From contig CAKSZM010000028.1 in the NCBI GenBank assembly GCA_934525735.1, positions 1-20,556 on the forward strand: a stretch of DNA of 20,556 nt, written 5' to 3'. The position numbers and the translations under genes were made by a program. Shown here one piece after another: positions 7,262-14,959 of this stretch (the stretch's first letter is position 1; every line of letters begins with the position of its first letter). This DNA is from an uncultured Faecalibacterium sp. Its GTDB lineage: Bacteria; Bacillota; Clostridia; Oscillospirales; Ruminococcaceae. A model generated the notes under the pieces. It did not search any database, was not told where the DNA came from, and saw only the letters and a program-made list of their open reading frames with translations.

Positions 7262-7567
7262 ATGGCATCGAAGAGCCGCAGGAAACGCAGAAAGAATACG
7301 GTCTGGAAGGCCGTTCTGCGCCTGTTTTTTGTATTGCTGCTGCTGAGCATGCTGGTGGCTTACATCTCCAATCAGGTCACCATCAGCTCCAAACATGCAG
7401 AGCTGGACACGCTGAACGAGCAGATCGCCCAGCAGAAGACCGAAAACGAGGAGATGCAGCGCATCCTCAGCGGCAACGCGGACCAGATCACCGAGTGGGT
7501 CGCGCGGGATTCTTACAACTACGCCGCGCCCAATGAGCGCATCTTTGTGGATGTGACCGGCAACTGA
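7262..7567 (+). CDS. divIC: Septum formation initiator DivIC/FtsB family protein
   Basis: This 101-residue protein has the standard DivIC layout: a short basic cytoplasmic end (KSRRKRRKN), one membrane segment around residues 18-38 (LRLFFVLLLLSMLVAYI), and an extracellular coiled coil (KHAELDTLNEQIAQQKTENE). It ends in the small conserved domain with ARDSYNYAAPNERIF, which resembles the usual Y-A-R-E-x-L motif. DivIC works with FtsL and DivIB in the division complex that activates septal wall synthesis. It has its own promoter inside yabQ and is followed 38 bases later by the YabR-type gene, as in Bacillus. The ribosome binding site is a weak G-rich run near 7247. Confidence 0.9.
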   Translation: MASKSRRKRRKNTVWKAVLRLFFVLLLLSMLVAYISNQVTISSKHAELDTLNEQIAQQKTENEEMQRILSGNADQITEWVARDSYNYAAPNERIFVDVTGN

Positions 7568-7605
7568 GCGGCAAGCATAATCTGGAAAACAAGGAGTATT
7601 GAGTT

Positions 7606-8145
7606 TTGGCAATTGAGGTAGGGAACGTATTTGAAGGCCGCGTCACCGGTGTAAAGCCGTTCGGCGCTTTTGTGGCGCTGCCGGAGGGTCGCGTGGGCAT
7701 GGTCCACATTTCCGAGGTGTCCAACGAGTTCGTGCAGGATATTGCAACGGTTCTGCATGACGGTGATACCGTCAAGGTGCAGGTCATCAATGTTGCGCCG
7801 GACGGCAAGATCGCGCTGTCCATGAAGCGGCTGCTGCCGCGCCCTGCACGGGAAAACCGCGGCCCTGCAGGCGGCTCTCGTCCGGACGGATCTCGCGGCG
7901 GCCATTTTGGCGCCGGCCGCGGTGCAGGCCGTCCCCCGCGGGAAGGCGGCCGCGGCCCTGCCCGGGATGCAGCACCCCGTGTGTGGCAGCCCAAGGCACC
8001 TGCCCGTACCGACAACATGAGCTTTGAGGACATGATGAGCCGCTTCAAGAGCCAGAGCGAAGAGAAGATGGCAGATCTCGACCACGAGACCAACAACCGC
8101 CGGGGCGGCGGCTATGCCCCCCGCAACCGGGGCGGCCGCCGCTGA
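7606..8145 (+). CDS. S1-domain RNA-binding protein (YabR type) with RGG-rich tail
   Basis: This 179-residue protein starts at TTG 7606, supported by AAGGAG at 7591-7596 nine bases upstream. Residues ~4-75 form one S1 RNA-binding domain: GNVFEGRVTGVKPFGAFV, VGMVHISEVS, then KVQVINVAPDGKIALSMK. A low-complexity segment of about 50 residues rich in Arg, Gly and Pro follows, with repeats such as SRGGHFGAGRGAGR. A short conserved-looking helix (MSFEDMMSRFKSQSEEKM) comes next, and the protein ends RRGGGYAPRNRGGRR. YabR proteins sit after divIC in many Firmicutes; they are thought to bind RNA and their targets are poorly known. The RGG tail probably adds nonspecific RNA affinity. A terminator follows at 8191. 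Confidence 0.9.
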   Translation: MAIEVGNVFEGRVTGVKPFGAFVALPEGRVGMVHISEVSNEFVQDIATVLHDGDTVKVQVINVAPDGKIALSMKRLLPRPARENRGPAGGSRPDGSRGGHFGAGRGAGRPPREGGRGPARDAAPRVWQPKAPARTDNMSFEDMMSRFKSQSEEKMADLDHETNNRRGGGYAPRNRGGRR

Positions 8146-8190
8146 GTCCGGCGGGAAATGCGCTGAAAAACTCCCCGATCAGAATCATGG

Positions 8191-8229
8191 AACAGACCTG
8201 TCCCACTTGGTCGGGCAGGTCTGTTTTTT
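8191..8229 (+). terminator. Rho-independent terminator after the S1-domain gene
   Basis: AACAGACCTG (8191-8200) pairs with CAGGTCTGTT (8216-8225), an inner CCC/GGG can add pairs, and a run of six T ends at 8229. Confidence 0.88.
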
Positions 8230-8255
8230 CGCTGAACATCAAGAAAGGAACCACA

Positions 8256-9461
8256 ATGCCTGCAAAATTTGAACTGATCGCTCCCTGTTTCTTCGGGTGC
8301 GAGTCTACCGCAAAATTTGAGCTGACCCGCATCGGCGCCGAGAACATCCGGGTGGAGGACGGCCGCCTGAGCTTTGCCGGCGGGGCAGAGATGATCGCCG
8401 CCGCCAATCTGAACCTGCGCACCGTGGAGCGCGTGATGCTGCTGTTGGCGCGGTATAAGGCCGCTACCTTCGATGACCTGTTCGACGGTGTGTACGATAT
8501 TCCGTGGGAAGAGCTGCTGCCCGCAGATGCAGCGTTCCCTGTCACCGGCTCTTCGCTGAACAGCCAGCTGTCCAGCGTGCCTGCCTGCCAGAGCATCATC
8601 AAAAAGGCTGTGGTCAAGCGTCTGATGGCAAAGCATCATACCACGGTTCTGCCCGAGACCGGCGCAGAGTACAAGATCCGCTTCATGCTGCGCAAGGATC
8701 AGTGCGAGATCATGCTGGACACCACCGGCGAGGGACTGCACAAGCGCGGCTACCGCCGCAATGCCATGGAGGCGCCCATCCGCGAAACGCTGGCGGCTAC
8801 CATTGCCGACCTTGGCCGTGTGCGCCGCGACAGTCTGGTGGAGGACCCCTTCTGCGGCAGCGGCACGCTGCTGATCGAAGCAGCCCAGAAGGCCATGAAC
8901 ATCGCTCCCGGCCTGAAGCGCCGTTTTGCCGCTGAGCGCTACGGTTTTGTGCCGTCTGCTATCTGGGCGGAGCAGCGCCAGAAGGCGTTGGCCGAGTCCA
9001 AGCTGGATGCAGGCTTTGAGGCCTTCGGCTACGACATCGACCCCGCCGCCGTGGCGCTGGCCAATGCCAACGCCAAGCTGGCCGGCGTGGAAAAGCGCTG
9101 CCACTTTGAGGTGGCCGACGTGGCAGTCTTTGAGGCAAAGCAGGAAGCCATCGTGCTGACCAACCCCCCTTACGGCGAGCGCATGAGCACCATCGAGGGA
9201 GCTGCAAAGCTGGCCCGCACGCTGGGCCGCCAGATGGAAGCGCACCCCTGTGCCGGTGTGTATGCCATCACCGCCGATATGGACTTTGAAAGCCACTACG
9301 GCAAGCGTGCCAACAAGCGCCGCAAGATGTACAACGGCATGATCCCCTGCCAGCTGTATATGTACTACAACGCGCCCAAGTTTGAGCACACGGCAAAGCC
9401 CATGCCGAAGAGCGGCTTCGACGGAAAGCGCACCATCCCCAACCGTTTCGAAAAAAAGTAA
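8256..9461 (+). CDS. THUMP-domain class I SAM-dependent RNA methyltransferase (RlmL/YpsC-like)
   Basis: This is a 401-residue protein. The N-terminal ~160 residues fit the ferredoxin-like plus THUMP RNA-binding region of this family (start FELIAPCFFGCESTAKFEL). The catalytic half carries KRGYRRNAMEAPIRETLA, the SAM-binding loop VEDPFCGSGTLLIEAA, an acidic GYDIDPAAV, and the NPPYGERM motif used for methylating an exocyclic amino group of guanine. The family modifies 23S rRNA (m2G); in Bacillus the equivalent is YpsC. AAGGAA at 8244-8249 serves ATG 8256. The longer open frame from 8187 would cross the upstream terminator and is rejected. It is monocistronic, with terminators on both sides. Confidence 0.92.
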   Translation: MPAKFELIAPCFFGCESTAKFELTRIGAENIRVEDGRLSFAGGAEMIAAANLNLRTVERVMLLLARYKAATFDDLFDGVYDIPWEELLPADAAFPVTGSSLNSQLSSVPACQSIIKKAVVKRLMAKHHTTVLPETGAEYKIRFMLRKDQCEIMLDTTGEGLHKRGYRRNAMEAPIRETLAATIADLGRVRRDSLVEDPFCGSGTLLIEAAQKAMNIAPGLKRRFAAERYGFVPSAIWAEQRQKALAESKLDAGFEAFGYDIDPAAVALANANAKLAGVEKRCHFEVADVAVFEAKQEAIVLTNPPYGERMSTIEGAAKLARTLGRQMEAHPCAGVYAITADMDFESHYGKRANKRRKMYNGMIPCQLYMYYNAPKFEHTAKPMPKSGFDGKRTIPNRFEKK

Positions 9462-9476
9462 TACCAAATGTTGCCT

Positions 9477-9512
9477 GCCGCACCGGAAAGCTCCGGTGCG
9501 GCTTTTGCTTTG
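9477..9512 (+). terminator. Rho-independent terminator after the methyltransferase gene
   Basis: GCCGCACCGGA (9477-9487) pairs perfectly over 11 bp with TCCGGTGCGGC (9492-9502); the loop is AAGC and TTTTGCTTTG follows. A second small inverted repeat, TTCCCGG/CCGGGAA, lies at 9514-9533. Confidence 0.9.
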
Positions 9513-9659
9513 CTTCCCGGAAACTACCGGGAAAAAGCCAGGCCGGACATTGAAAAATTCAACAGTCAAAATGCACGAAAAGACAGAATATTTTTTGGCC
9601 GTTTTGGAATGCTGCGCGGATAAGATGAGACAAATTCATCGGGAATTTACAAAGTAAGG

Positions 9660-9688
9660 TTGAACCTTGCGGAAAAATGGATTATACT
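9660..9688 (+). promoter_or_regulatory. Promoter for the DUF5685-like gene pair
   Basis: TTGAAC at 9660-9665 and TATACT at 9683-9688 are separated by 17 bases. The predicted start near 9695 decides that translation begins at ATG 9736, not at the in-frame TTG 9667. The preceding stretch, 9534-9659, shows nothing else I can support. Confidence 0.78.
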
Positions 9689-9735
9689 GGCTTTATTATG
9701 CAAGCGGTGCGCCGCGGGAAGGAAATCGGTGCCTT

Positions 9736-10605
9736 ATGAACGGAAGGATGCGGCCCTATCTTCCGGAACTGACGATCCGGGACTACAACACCTATCTGCG
9801 TTATCTGCGGGGGGTGCGCAGGCAGATGTATGACGAGTACGGCTTTTATGCCTGTCATCTGCTGCGCACCAACGGCGTTCTGTTTGCCATCCTTTCGGAC
9901 AGTCTGGCGGGCCGCGCTGCAACCTGCCGACGCAAGCGGGTGCCCGGAACGCTGGTCTGGCGCAAACTCATGTGCCAGACGCAGGGCATCCGGCTGGCGG
10001 CTCAGGTAGAGGTGCTGTTGGAGTGGCACAGCCTGCAGGACCGCAAATACAGCGAGCTGAGCTTCCTCAAGCGGGTGCAGCGCGCGTTTGACCGCATCTT
10101 TCTGCGCCGCAGCTACGAGCGTGCCGTGCGGGAGAACCCGGCGCTGGAGCGGCTGTTCGGGCAGGAACGGGAACAGGCTGTGGTGCAGATGAACCTCAGC
10201 GCCCGGAACTATGCGCTTGCGGCGGAACCCATGAGCAACATTTACGGCGCACTGTATTCGACCCTCGCTACGGATGATCCCAGCCAGCGCAAATATATGC
10301 GCAGTATCGGCAGCAACATCGGACGAATCTTCTATCTGCTGGATAAGGCTGAGCGCTTTGAAGCAGACCGGCGGAACGGACGATACAATGTGTTTGTGGT
10401 CAACGAGCTGAATGGGCAGGCCGCAGCAATTGAAAATGCCCGCCGGCAGGCGCTGGCAGCGGCAAATGATCTGATGCGCCTGTATGGGCTGCTGGATATC
10501 AAGCTCAACTGCAGCCTGCTGGATAACATTATGCTGCTTGGGCTGCACCATGCGGTGGACCCACTGGAAGCGGAAACAGAAAAGGAGATCTGGGAGATCC
10601 CATGA
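9736..10605 (+). CDS. DUF5685-like protein lacking the usual N-terminal cysteines
   Basis: This 289-residue soluble protein starts at ATG 9736, with GGAAGGAA upstream at 9716-9723. It opens MRPYLPELTIRDYNTYLRYLRGV after three residues. I relate this to the DUF5685 pattern R-P-x-x-P-E-L-x-I-R-E-Y, which normally continues into Y-C-G-L-C; here the Cys positions read RGVR. A second matching block is IGRIFYLLDKAERFEADRRNGRYNVF, corresponding to the G-R-x-I-Y-L-I-D-A-x-D-D-x-x-x-D-x-x-x-G-x-Y-N region. It is mostly helical. The function of the family is unknown, and the lost Cys and altered DD suggest a divergent, possibly non-metal-binding branch. The stop overlaps the next start (ATGA), so the two proteins are translationally coupled. 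Confidence 0.7.
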   Translation: MNGRMRPYLPELTIRDYNTYLRYLRGVRRQMYDEYGFYACHLLRTNGVLFAILSDSLAGRAATCRRKRVPGTLVWRKLMCQTQGIRLAAQVEVLLEWHSLQDRKYSELSFLKRVQRAFDRIFLRRSYERAVRENPALERLFGQEREQAVVQMNLSARNYALAAEPMSNIYGALYSTLATDDPSQRKYMRSIGSNIGRIFYLLDKAERFEADRRNGRYNVFVVNELNGQAAAIENARRQALAAANDLMRLYGLLDIKLNCSLLDNIMLLGLHHAVDPLEAETEKEIWEIP

Positions 10606-11159
10606 AGAAACGCCAGCAAAAAAGTTGGGCCATGGCCTATTGCGGCATCGTAGCGGCGCTGTGCGTCGCGCTGATGCTGCTTGGGGCTGTGATCCCCATT
10701 GCCATGTTTATTGCGCCTGCAGTTGCAGGTTTTCTCATTGCGACGGTGTGTGTGGAATGCGGGATGCAGATGGCCCTGACCGCCTATGCGGCGGTGAGCC
10801 TGCTGGCGCTACTCTTTGTGCCGGACAAGGAAGTGGCGCTGATCTTTACGGTGCTGCTGGGCTATTATCCGCTGGCCAAGCCGAAATTTGAGCGCATCCG
10901 TCCGGCGCTGCTGCGGTGTGTGTGCAAGCTGCTGCTGTGCAACGGCGCGGTGCTGGCCATGTACGGGCTGATTTACCTGCTGGTGCCCATGGGCAGCATC
11001 TCGCAGGAGCTGCGCGCCACGGCAACGGCGGCCGCACTGGCTACGCTGGCGATGGGCAACGTGGCTTTTCTGCTGTATGACCGGGCGCTGCACAACATGC
11101 TGATGATGTACCGGCTGGTGTGGCAGCCGAAACTGCACAAAACTTTGGGCTGGCGCTGA
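10602..11159 (+). CDS. Small polytopic membrane protein
   Basis: This 185-residue protein has about six hydrophobic segments (around residues 12-31, 33-50, 55-73, 78-92, 109-127 and 137-160). It has a basic cytoplasmic start, MKKRQQKSW, and a basic end, WQPKLHKTLGWR. Its size and topology resemble S-components of ECF vitamin transporters, and the segment DKEVALIFTVLLGYYPLAKP is of a type I associate with conserved clostridial membrane proteins, but I cannot assign a substrate. The ATGA overlap with the DUF5685-like gene implies linked function or coupled translation. No terminator follows; the glmS promoter begins 12 bases after its stop. Confidence 0.75.
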   Translation: MKKRQQKSWAMAYCGIVAALCVALMLLGAVIPIAMFIAPAVAGFLIATVCVECGMQMALTAYAAVSLLALLFVPDKEVALIFTVLLGYYPLAKPKFERIRPALLRCVCKLLLCNGAVLAMYGLIYLLVPMGSISQELRATATAAALATLAMGNVAFLLYDRALHNMLMMYRLVWQPKLHKTLGWR

Positions 11160-11170
11160 GCCGGCCTTTG

Positions 11171-11179
11171 TGCTATAAT
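11171..11179 (+). promoter_or_regulatory. Extended -10 promoter for glmS
   Basis: TGCTATAAT has a perfect TATAAT (11174-11179) preceded by the TG of an extended -10. No good -35 box is seen at 16-18 bases. The predicted start lies near 11186, ahead of the ribozyme. Confidence 0.7.
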
Positions 11180-11211
11180 AAACCTCCGAAAGGTGGAATG
11201 CCAGAATACAG

Positions 11212-11400
11212 TTGACGCAAAGCGCCGGGCCACGCGGGTGACAGCCGCGAGGGTGACGAGGAGAGGAATCATCGAAAGATTCGGCGGATGTTTCTCCGGC
11301 TGAGGGCTAGACCAGCCGCAGAGAAGGGCAAAAAACGGCAGCAATACCGCAACAGATCCCTTCAAAGAAAGCCATACAAGAACATAAACTGAGAGAGAGG
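11212..11400 (+). ncRNA. glmS ribozyme-riboswitch (glucosamine-6-phosphate-activated)
   Basis: This 5' leader element cuts its own mRNA when glucosamine-6-phosphate binds, lowering GlmS synthesis. The conserved core is visible: A|GCGCC with the cleavage site between 11221 and 11222, a stem CGCGG/CCGCG at 11233-11249, the block GGTGACGAGG at 11251-11260, a hairpin GAATC/GATTC with ATCGAAA loop, and TCGGCGGATG at 11281-11290 followed by CTCCGG. P3 and P4 pairings follow less clearly; the 3' boundary near 11400 is approximate. It lies directly between the promoter and glmS, as expected for this class. Confidence 0.93.
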
Positions 11401-11458
11401 CTGACTGCGGTTTCCTGCGTTTTTCTGCGCGGGCGCGGCCGGCATGGAGGTGTTTTGT

Positions 11459-13279
11459 ATGTGCGGCATTGTTGGTTATGTCGGAAAGCGCAGCGCACAG
11501 GATGTGCTGCTGGATGGTCTGGAGAAATTGGAGTATCGCGGATACGATTCCGCCGGTGTAGCGCTTGCACTGGACGGCGGGATCCGCGTGGTGAAAACAA
11601 AAGGACGGCTGACCGCCCTGCGGGAGAAGCTGGCTGCCCAGCAGCTGGCCCAGAGCTTCTGCGGCATCGGCCATACCCGCTGGGCGACCCATGGCGAACC
11701 CAGCGACGTGAACAGCCACCCGCATTCCACGCCCCGTGTGAGCATCGTTCACAACGGCATCATTGAAAATTACGGCCTGCTCAAGGAGCGGCTGATTGCA
11801 AAAGGTTATACCTTCCAGAGCGAGACGGACACCGAGGTGCTGGTCAAACTGATCGACAGCTGCTATACCGGCGACCCGCTGCAGGCGCTGCAGCAGGCGC
11901 TGGCAAAAGTGCGCGGCAGCTATGCGCTGGCCGTGCTGTTCAAGGATTATCCGGACACTATTTTTGCAGTCAAGCGCGAAAGCCCGCTGATCGTCGGCTG
12001 GGGCGAGGGCGAAAACTTTGTGGCGTCGGATATCCCGGCACTGCTCAAATATACCCGCCGGTACAGCGTTCTGGAAGAGGGAGATATGGCCGTCTGCACG
12101 GCAGAGGGCATCCGTTTCTATAACGAGTTCGGCGAACCAGTGGAGCGAAAGCCCCTGACGGCCGACTGGGACATGGAAGCGGCCGAAAAAGGCGGCTACC
12201 CCCATTTCATGCTCAAGGAGATCAACGAACAGCCCGCCGCCATCACGGCCACGGTCAGCCCCCGCGTGGAGGATGGGATGCCGGTTCTGCGCATTCCGGA
12301 GCTGACTGATGAGCGGCTGCGGGAGATCGGGACGGTCCATCTGGTGGGCTGCGGCACCGCCATGCATGCCGGCATGGTGGGCAAATCGGCCATTGAAGCG
12401 CTGGCCCGGGTGCCGGCTGAGGTGGATATCGCAAGCGAGTTCCGCTACCGGGATCCCATCCTGAAACCCAATGACCTTGTGGTCATCATCAGCCAGTCCG
12501 GCGAGACCAGCGACACGCTGGCGGCGCTCAAGCTGGCAAAGAGCCGGGGCGTGCCGGTGCTGGCTATTGTGAACGTGGTGGGCAGCTCCATTGCCCGGGC
12601 GGCGGATTATGTCATGTACACCTACGCCGGGCCGGAGATCGCAGTGGCGTCCACCAAGGCTTATATGGTGCAGATGTGCGTGCTGTATCTGTTTGCGCTG
12701 CGCCTGGCCTATGCCAAGGGCGCGCTGAGCGAGGAAGAGACCCGCCGCTACACGGCCCAGCTGCTGCGCGCGCCGGAGATCATCAAGCCCCGGCTGGCGG
12801 ATTGCGAACAGATCAAGTATCTGGCCAGCCGTTATGTGAACACCCAGAGCTGCTTTTTCATCGGACGCGGATTCGATTATGCGCTCTCGCTGGAGGGCAG
12901 CCTGAAGCTCAAGGAGATCAGCTATGTTCATTCGGACGCCTATGCGGCGGGTGAGCTGAAGCACGGAACCATCAGCCTGATCACGGACGGCGTGCCGGTG
13001 ATCGCACTGGCAACCCAGAAAAAGGTCTACGAAAAGACCATCTCCAATGCAAAGGAGACCCGCAGCCGCGGTGCGCGGGTGCTGCTGTTCACCACAAAGG
13101 ATGCCGTAGTTCCGGACGGCGTGGCCGATGCGGTGGTGCGGCTGGATGAATACGAGGATATCCTCATGCCGCTGCAGCTGATCGTTCCTCTGCAGCTGTT
13201 CGCCTATTATATGGCGGTTCTGCGGGGCTGCGACGTGGATAAACCCCGCAACCTTGCAAAGAGCGTAACTGTGGAGTAA
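11459..13279 (+). CDS. glmS: Glutamine--fructose-6-phosphate aminotransferase (isomerizing)
   Basis: This is a 606-residue protein of normal GlmS length. It makes glucosamine-6-phosphate from fructose-6-phosphate and glutamine, the first step to UDP-GlcNAc. ATG 11459 is chosen over ATG 11444 because it puts the nucleophile Cys at position 2 (MCGIVGYVG), as the N-terminal nucleophile glutaminase requires, and GGAGGTG at 11446-11452 precedes it. The glutaminase domain spans ~1-235 (HTRWATHGEPSDVNSHPH). Two SIS isomerase domains follow, with CGTAMHAGMVGK, ISQSGETSDTLAAL and EGSLKLKEISYVHSDAYAAGE type motifs. The C-terminus DKPRNLAKSVTVE is diagnostic. Control is by the upstream ribozyme. A bidirectional terminator follows. 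Confidence 0.98.
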   Translation: MCGIVGYVGKRSAQDVLLDGLEKLEYRGYDSAGVALALDGGIRVVKTKGRLTALREKLAAQQLAQSFCGIGHTRWATHGEPSDVNSHPHSTPRVSIVHNGIIENYGLLKERLIAKGYTFQSETDTEVLVKLIDSCYTGDPLQALQQALAKVRGSYALAVLFKDYPDTIFAVKRESPLIVGWGEGENFVASDIPALLKYTRRYSVLEEGDMAVCTAEGIRFYNEFGEPVERKPLTADWDMEAAEKGGYPHFMLKEINEQPAAITATVSPRVEDGMPVLRIPELTDERLREIGTVHLVGCGTAMHAGMVGKSAIEALARVPAEVDIASEFRYRDPILKPNDLVVIISQSGETSDTLAALKLAKSRGVPVLAIVNVVGSSIARAADYVMYTYAGPEIAVASTKAYMVQMCVLYLFALRLAYAKGALSEEETRRYTAQLLRAPEIIKPRLADCEQIKYLASRYVNTQSCFFIGRGFDYALSLEGSLKLKEISYVHSDAYAAGELKHGTISLITDGVPVIALATQKKVYEKTISNAKETRSRGARVLLFTTKDAVVPDGVADAVVRLDEYEDILMPLQLIVPLQLFAYYMAVLRGCDVDKPRNLAKSVTVE

Positions 13280-13326
13280 CCCGCCTCAGAAAGGCTCTGA
13301 GCGGCCTGAGAGAAGAACGGAAACCA

Positions 13327-13364
13327 AAAAGACCTGCTTCTGAAATCCAGAAGCAGGTCTTTTG
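13327..13364. terminator. Bidirectional terminator between glmS and the export operon
   Basis: AAAAGACCTGCTTCTG (13327-13342) pairs perfectly over 16 bp with CAGAAGCAGGTCTTTT (13348-13363). T-rich tracts lie on both sides on the relevant strands. It ends glmS on the + strand and the Ig-like gene on the - strand. A smaller inverted repeat, CTCAGA/TCTGAG, lies upstream at 13285-13301. Confidence 0.92.
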
Positions 13365-13392
13365 TTTCCATAAAAATCAGGGGAGAGAACGC

Positions 13393-14922
13393 TTACCAGA
13401 ACCAGTAGCGCTTCTTCAGCACGATGTATGCCACGCCGATGATGACCACGACAACGCCGCCGGCAATGAAGAAGGTCCAATTGATATCGGCAAACTTCAG
13501 GTTTTCATTGGTCAGCAGATAGCGGCCGGCTGTATCTGCAGTGATCGAACCATCCGAGTAGCTGTTCAGGTACTGCCACTTGCCCGACACAGTATTGTAC
13601 AGGTACAGGCGGGAGTAGGTGCTCACATCCAGATCGATGCGCACCGTGCAGGGAAGCGCGTGGCCTTTGTCCAGCTCAAATTCAATGCCCTTGTCGCTTT
13701 CGGTCAGGACGAGAGAGGTGTCCAGTTCGCTGGTGGTGCTCTTGACACCGCTGCCTGCCACCTGCATGGTGTAGCCGTCGCCCACAACACACAGGGTCTT
13801 GCCGGTGGTGCGCAGGGCATTGAGAATCTCGCCGGTTACAGTGGGAACTTCAGCCTGGGTAAAAACGATCTCGTTATCTTCGCTGTCCTGAATGGCCTTG
13901 ACAATGGGGTCAAGCGTGATCGTGTCATCGTTGCCCGAGGAATTGTCGCCATCCGTGCCGGAGGAACTATCGGAGGAATCCGAAGCGGTGCGGTTGACAA
14001 TGACGGTGACCATGGCGGAAGCCTTACCGTTGGAAACTGTAATGGAAGTGGCGCCTGTGCCTACCGCCGTGATCACGCCCGAAGGACTGACCGTGGCAAT
14101 GCTGCTGTTGGCAGACTTGTAGGTGAACTTCTGCGATGCAGAAGAGGGGGAGGCTTTTGCGGAGAGGGTGCGGGTGGAACCGGGCTTCAGCACCACATAA
14201 GACGGGGTCACGGTAATGACCTGACCGCTGTTGGCAGAGCTTGAAGCAACAGTGCCGGTGCCTGTCTCACCGGTGGGAATGCTGATCACGGTGACCGTGG
14301 TGGAAGCTGTCACGGAACCGCAGGTGGCCGTGATCGTAGCGGTGCCGGGCGCAATGCCGGTGACGCGGCCGAAATTGTTGACCGTAGCAACTTTTTCGTT
14401 GGAAGAAGTCAAAGTGACGGTGGCGTAATTGGATGCCGAAGTAGGCCGAACCTGCAGCTGTGCAGACACCGAGTTGCCGACATAGATCGTGTTGGACGTA
14501 AGCGAAAGATCCATCTCGGTAACGATCATGGATGAGTCCATGGAAACGGCAATGGTATAGGCACAGATCTGGTTGCCGGCGGCCGCAGTGATGCGGGTGG
14601 TGCCGACGCCCACAGCCTGTACAAGACCGGTGTTGCTGACGGTCAGAATGGATGTATCATCTGAGATGTAGACCACAGAGTCGGTCGAGTTCCACGGGCG
14701 CACAGTGGGGGACAGCTGCTGCGAGGAACCCAGCACCATGTTGGCCGAATAGCTGCCGGCTTCGATGCTCTCTGCGGCAACGCTCTGGTTCCAGGGCAGG
14801 GAGATATCGCTCAGGGCAGTGGTCGTCAGCGGTGCAGCGGCGGCAGCCGAAAGGACGGCGCCGCTGGCCAGCAGACAGAACGCCGCGGCGCAGACTGCCA
14901 GTTTTTTTGCGGTTGATTTCAT
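13393..14922 (-). CDS. Membrane-anchored surface protein with Ig-like (Big_2) repeats
   Basis: This is a 509-residue protein. A Sec signal peptide (MKSTAKKLAVCAAAFCLLAS, then Ala-rich to about residue 30) is followed by about three bacterial Ig-like Big_2 repeats. These are recognised by patterns such as VVYISDDTSILTVSNTGLVQ, SSNEKVATVNNFGRVTGIAP and SANSSIATVSPSGVITAVG, each followed by a G-T-x-x-I-T strand. A Ser/Asp/Gly-rich linker and a further beta-rich domain of ~150 residues follow. It ends in one membrane helix (~483-502) and a short KKRYWFW tail, with no LPXTG sorting motif. ATG 14922 follows AAAGAGG nine bases upstream. It is the last gene of the exporter operon, 37 bases after the HlyD gene. 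Its role is unknown; adhesion or a scaffold for export are possible. Confidence 0.88.
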   Translation of the reverse strand: MKSTAKKLAVCAAAFCLLASGAVLSAAAAAPLTTTALSDISLPWNQSVAAESIEAGSYSANMVLGSSQQLSPTVRPWNSTDSVVYISDDTSILTVSNTGLVQAVGVGTTRITAAAGNQICAYTIAVSMDSSMIVTEMDLSLTSNTIYVGNSVSAQLQVRPTSASNYATVTLTSSNEKVATVNNFGRVTGIAPGTATITATCGSVTASTTVTVISIPTGETGTGTVASSSANSGQVITVTPSYVVLKPGSTRTLSAKASPSSASQKFTYKSANSSIATVSPSGVITAVGTGATSITVSNGKASAMVTVIVNRTASDSSDSSSGTDGDNSSGNDDTITLDPIVKAIQDSEDNEIVFTQAEVPTVTGEILNALRTTGKTLCVVGDGYTMQVAGSGVKSTTSELDTSLVLTESDKGIEFELDKGHALPCTVRIDLDVSTYSRLYLYNTVSGKWQYLNSYSDGSITADTAGRYLLTNENLKFADINWTFFIAGGVVVVIIGVAYIVLKKRYWFW

Positions 14923-14959
14923 GTTTTGTATACCTCTTTGGGTGTTTCGGAAGAACGGC

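Noticed and set aside
9571..9657. 28-codon ORF starting MHEKTEYFLAVLECC before the DUF5685-like gene
   Set aside because: No ribosome binding site and no promoter, and it ends just before the promoter of the next gene; most likely chance.
10973..12964. Long open frame on the - strand opposite glmS
   Set aside because: It lies antisense to glmS and its ribozyme and has low-complexity composition typical of a GC-rich shadow frame.
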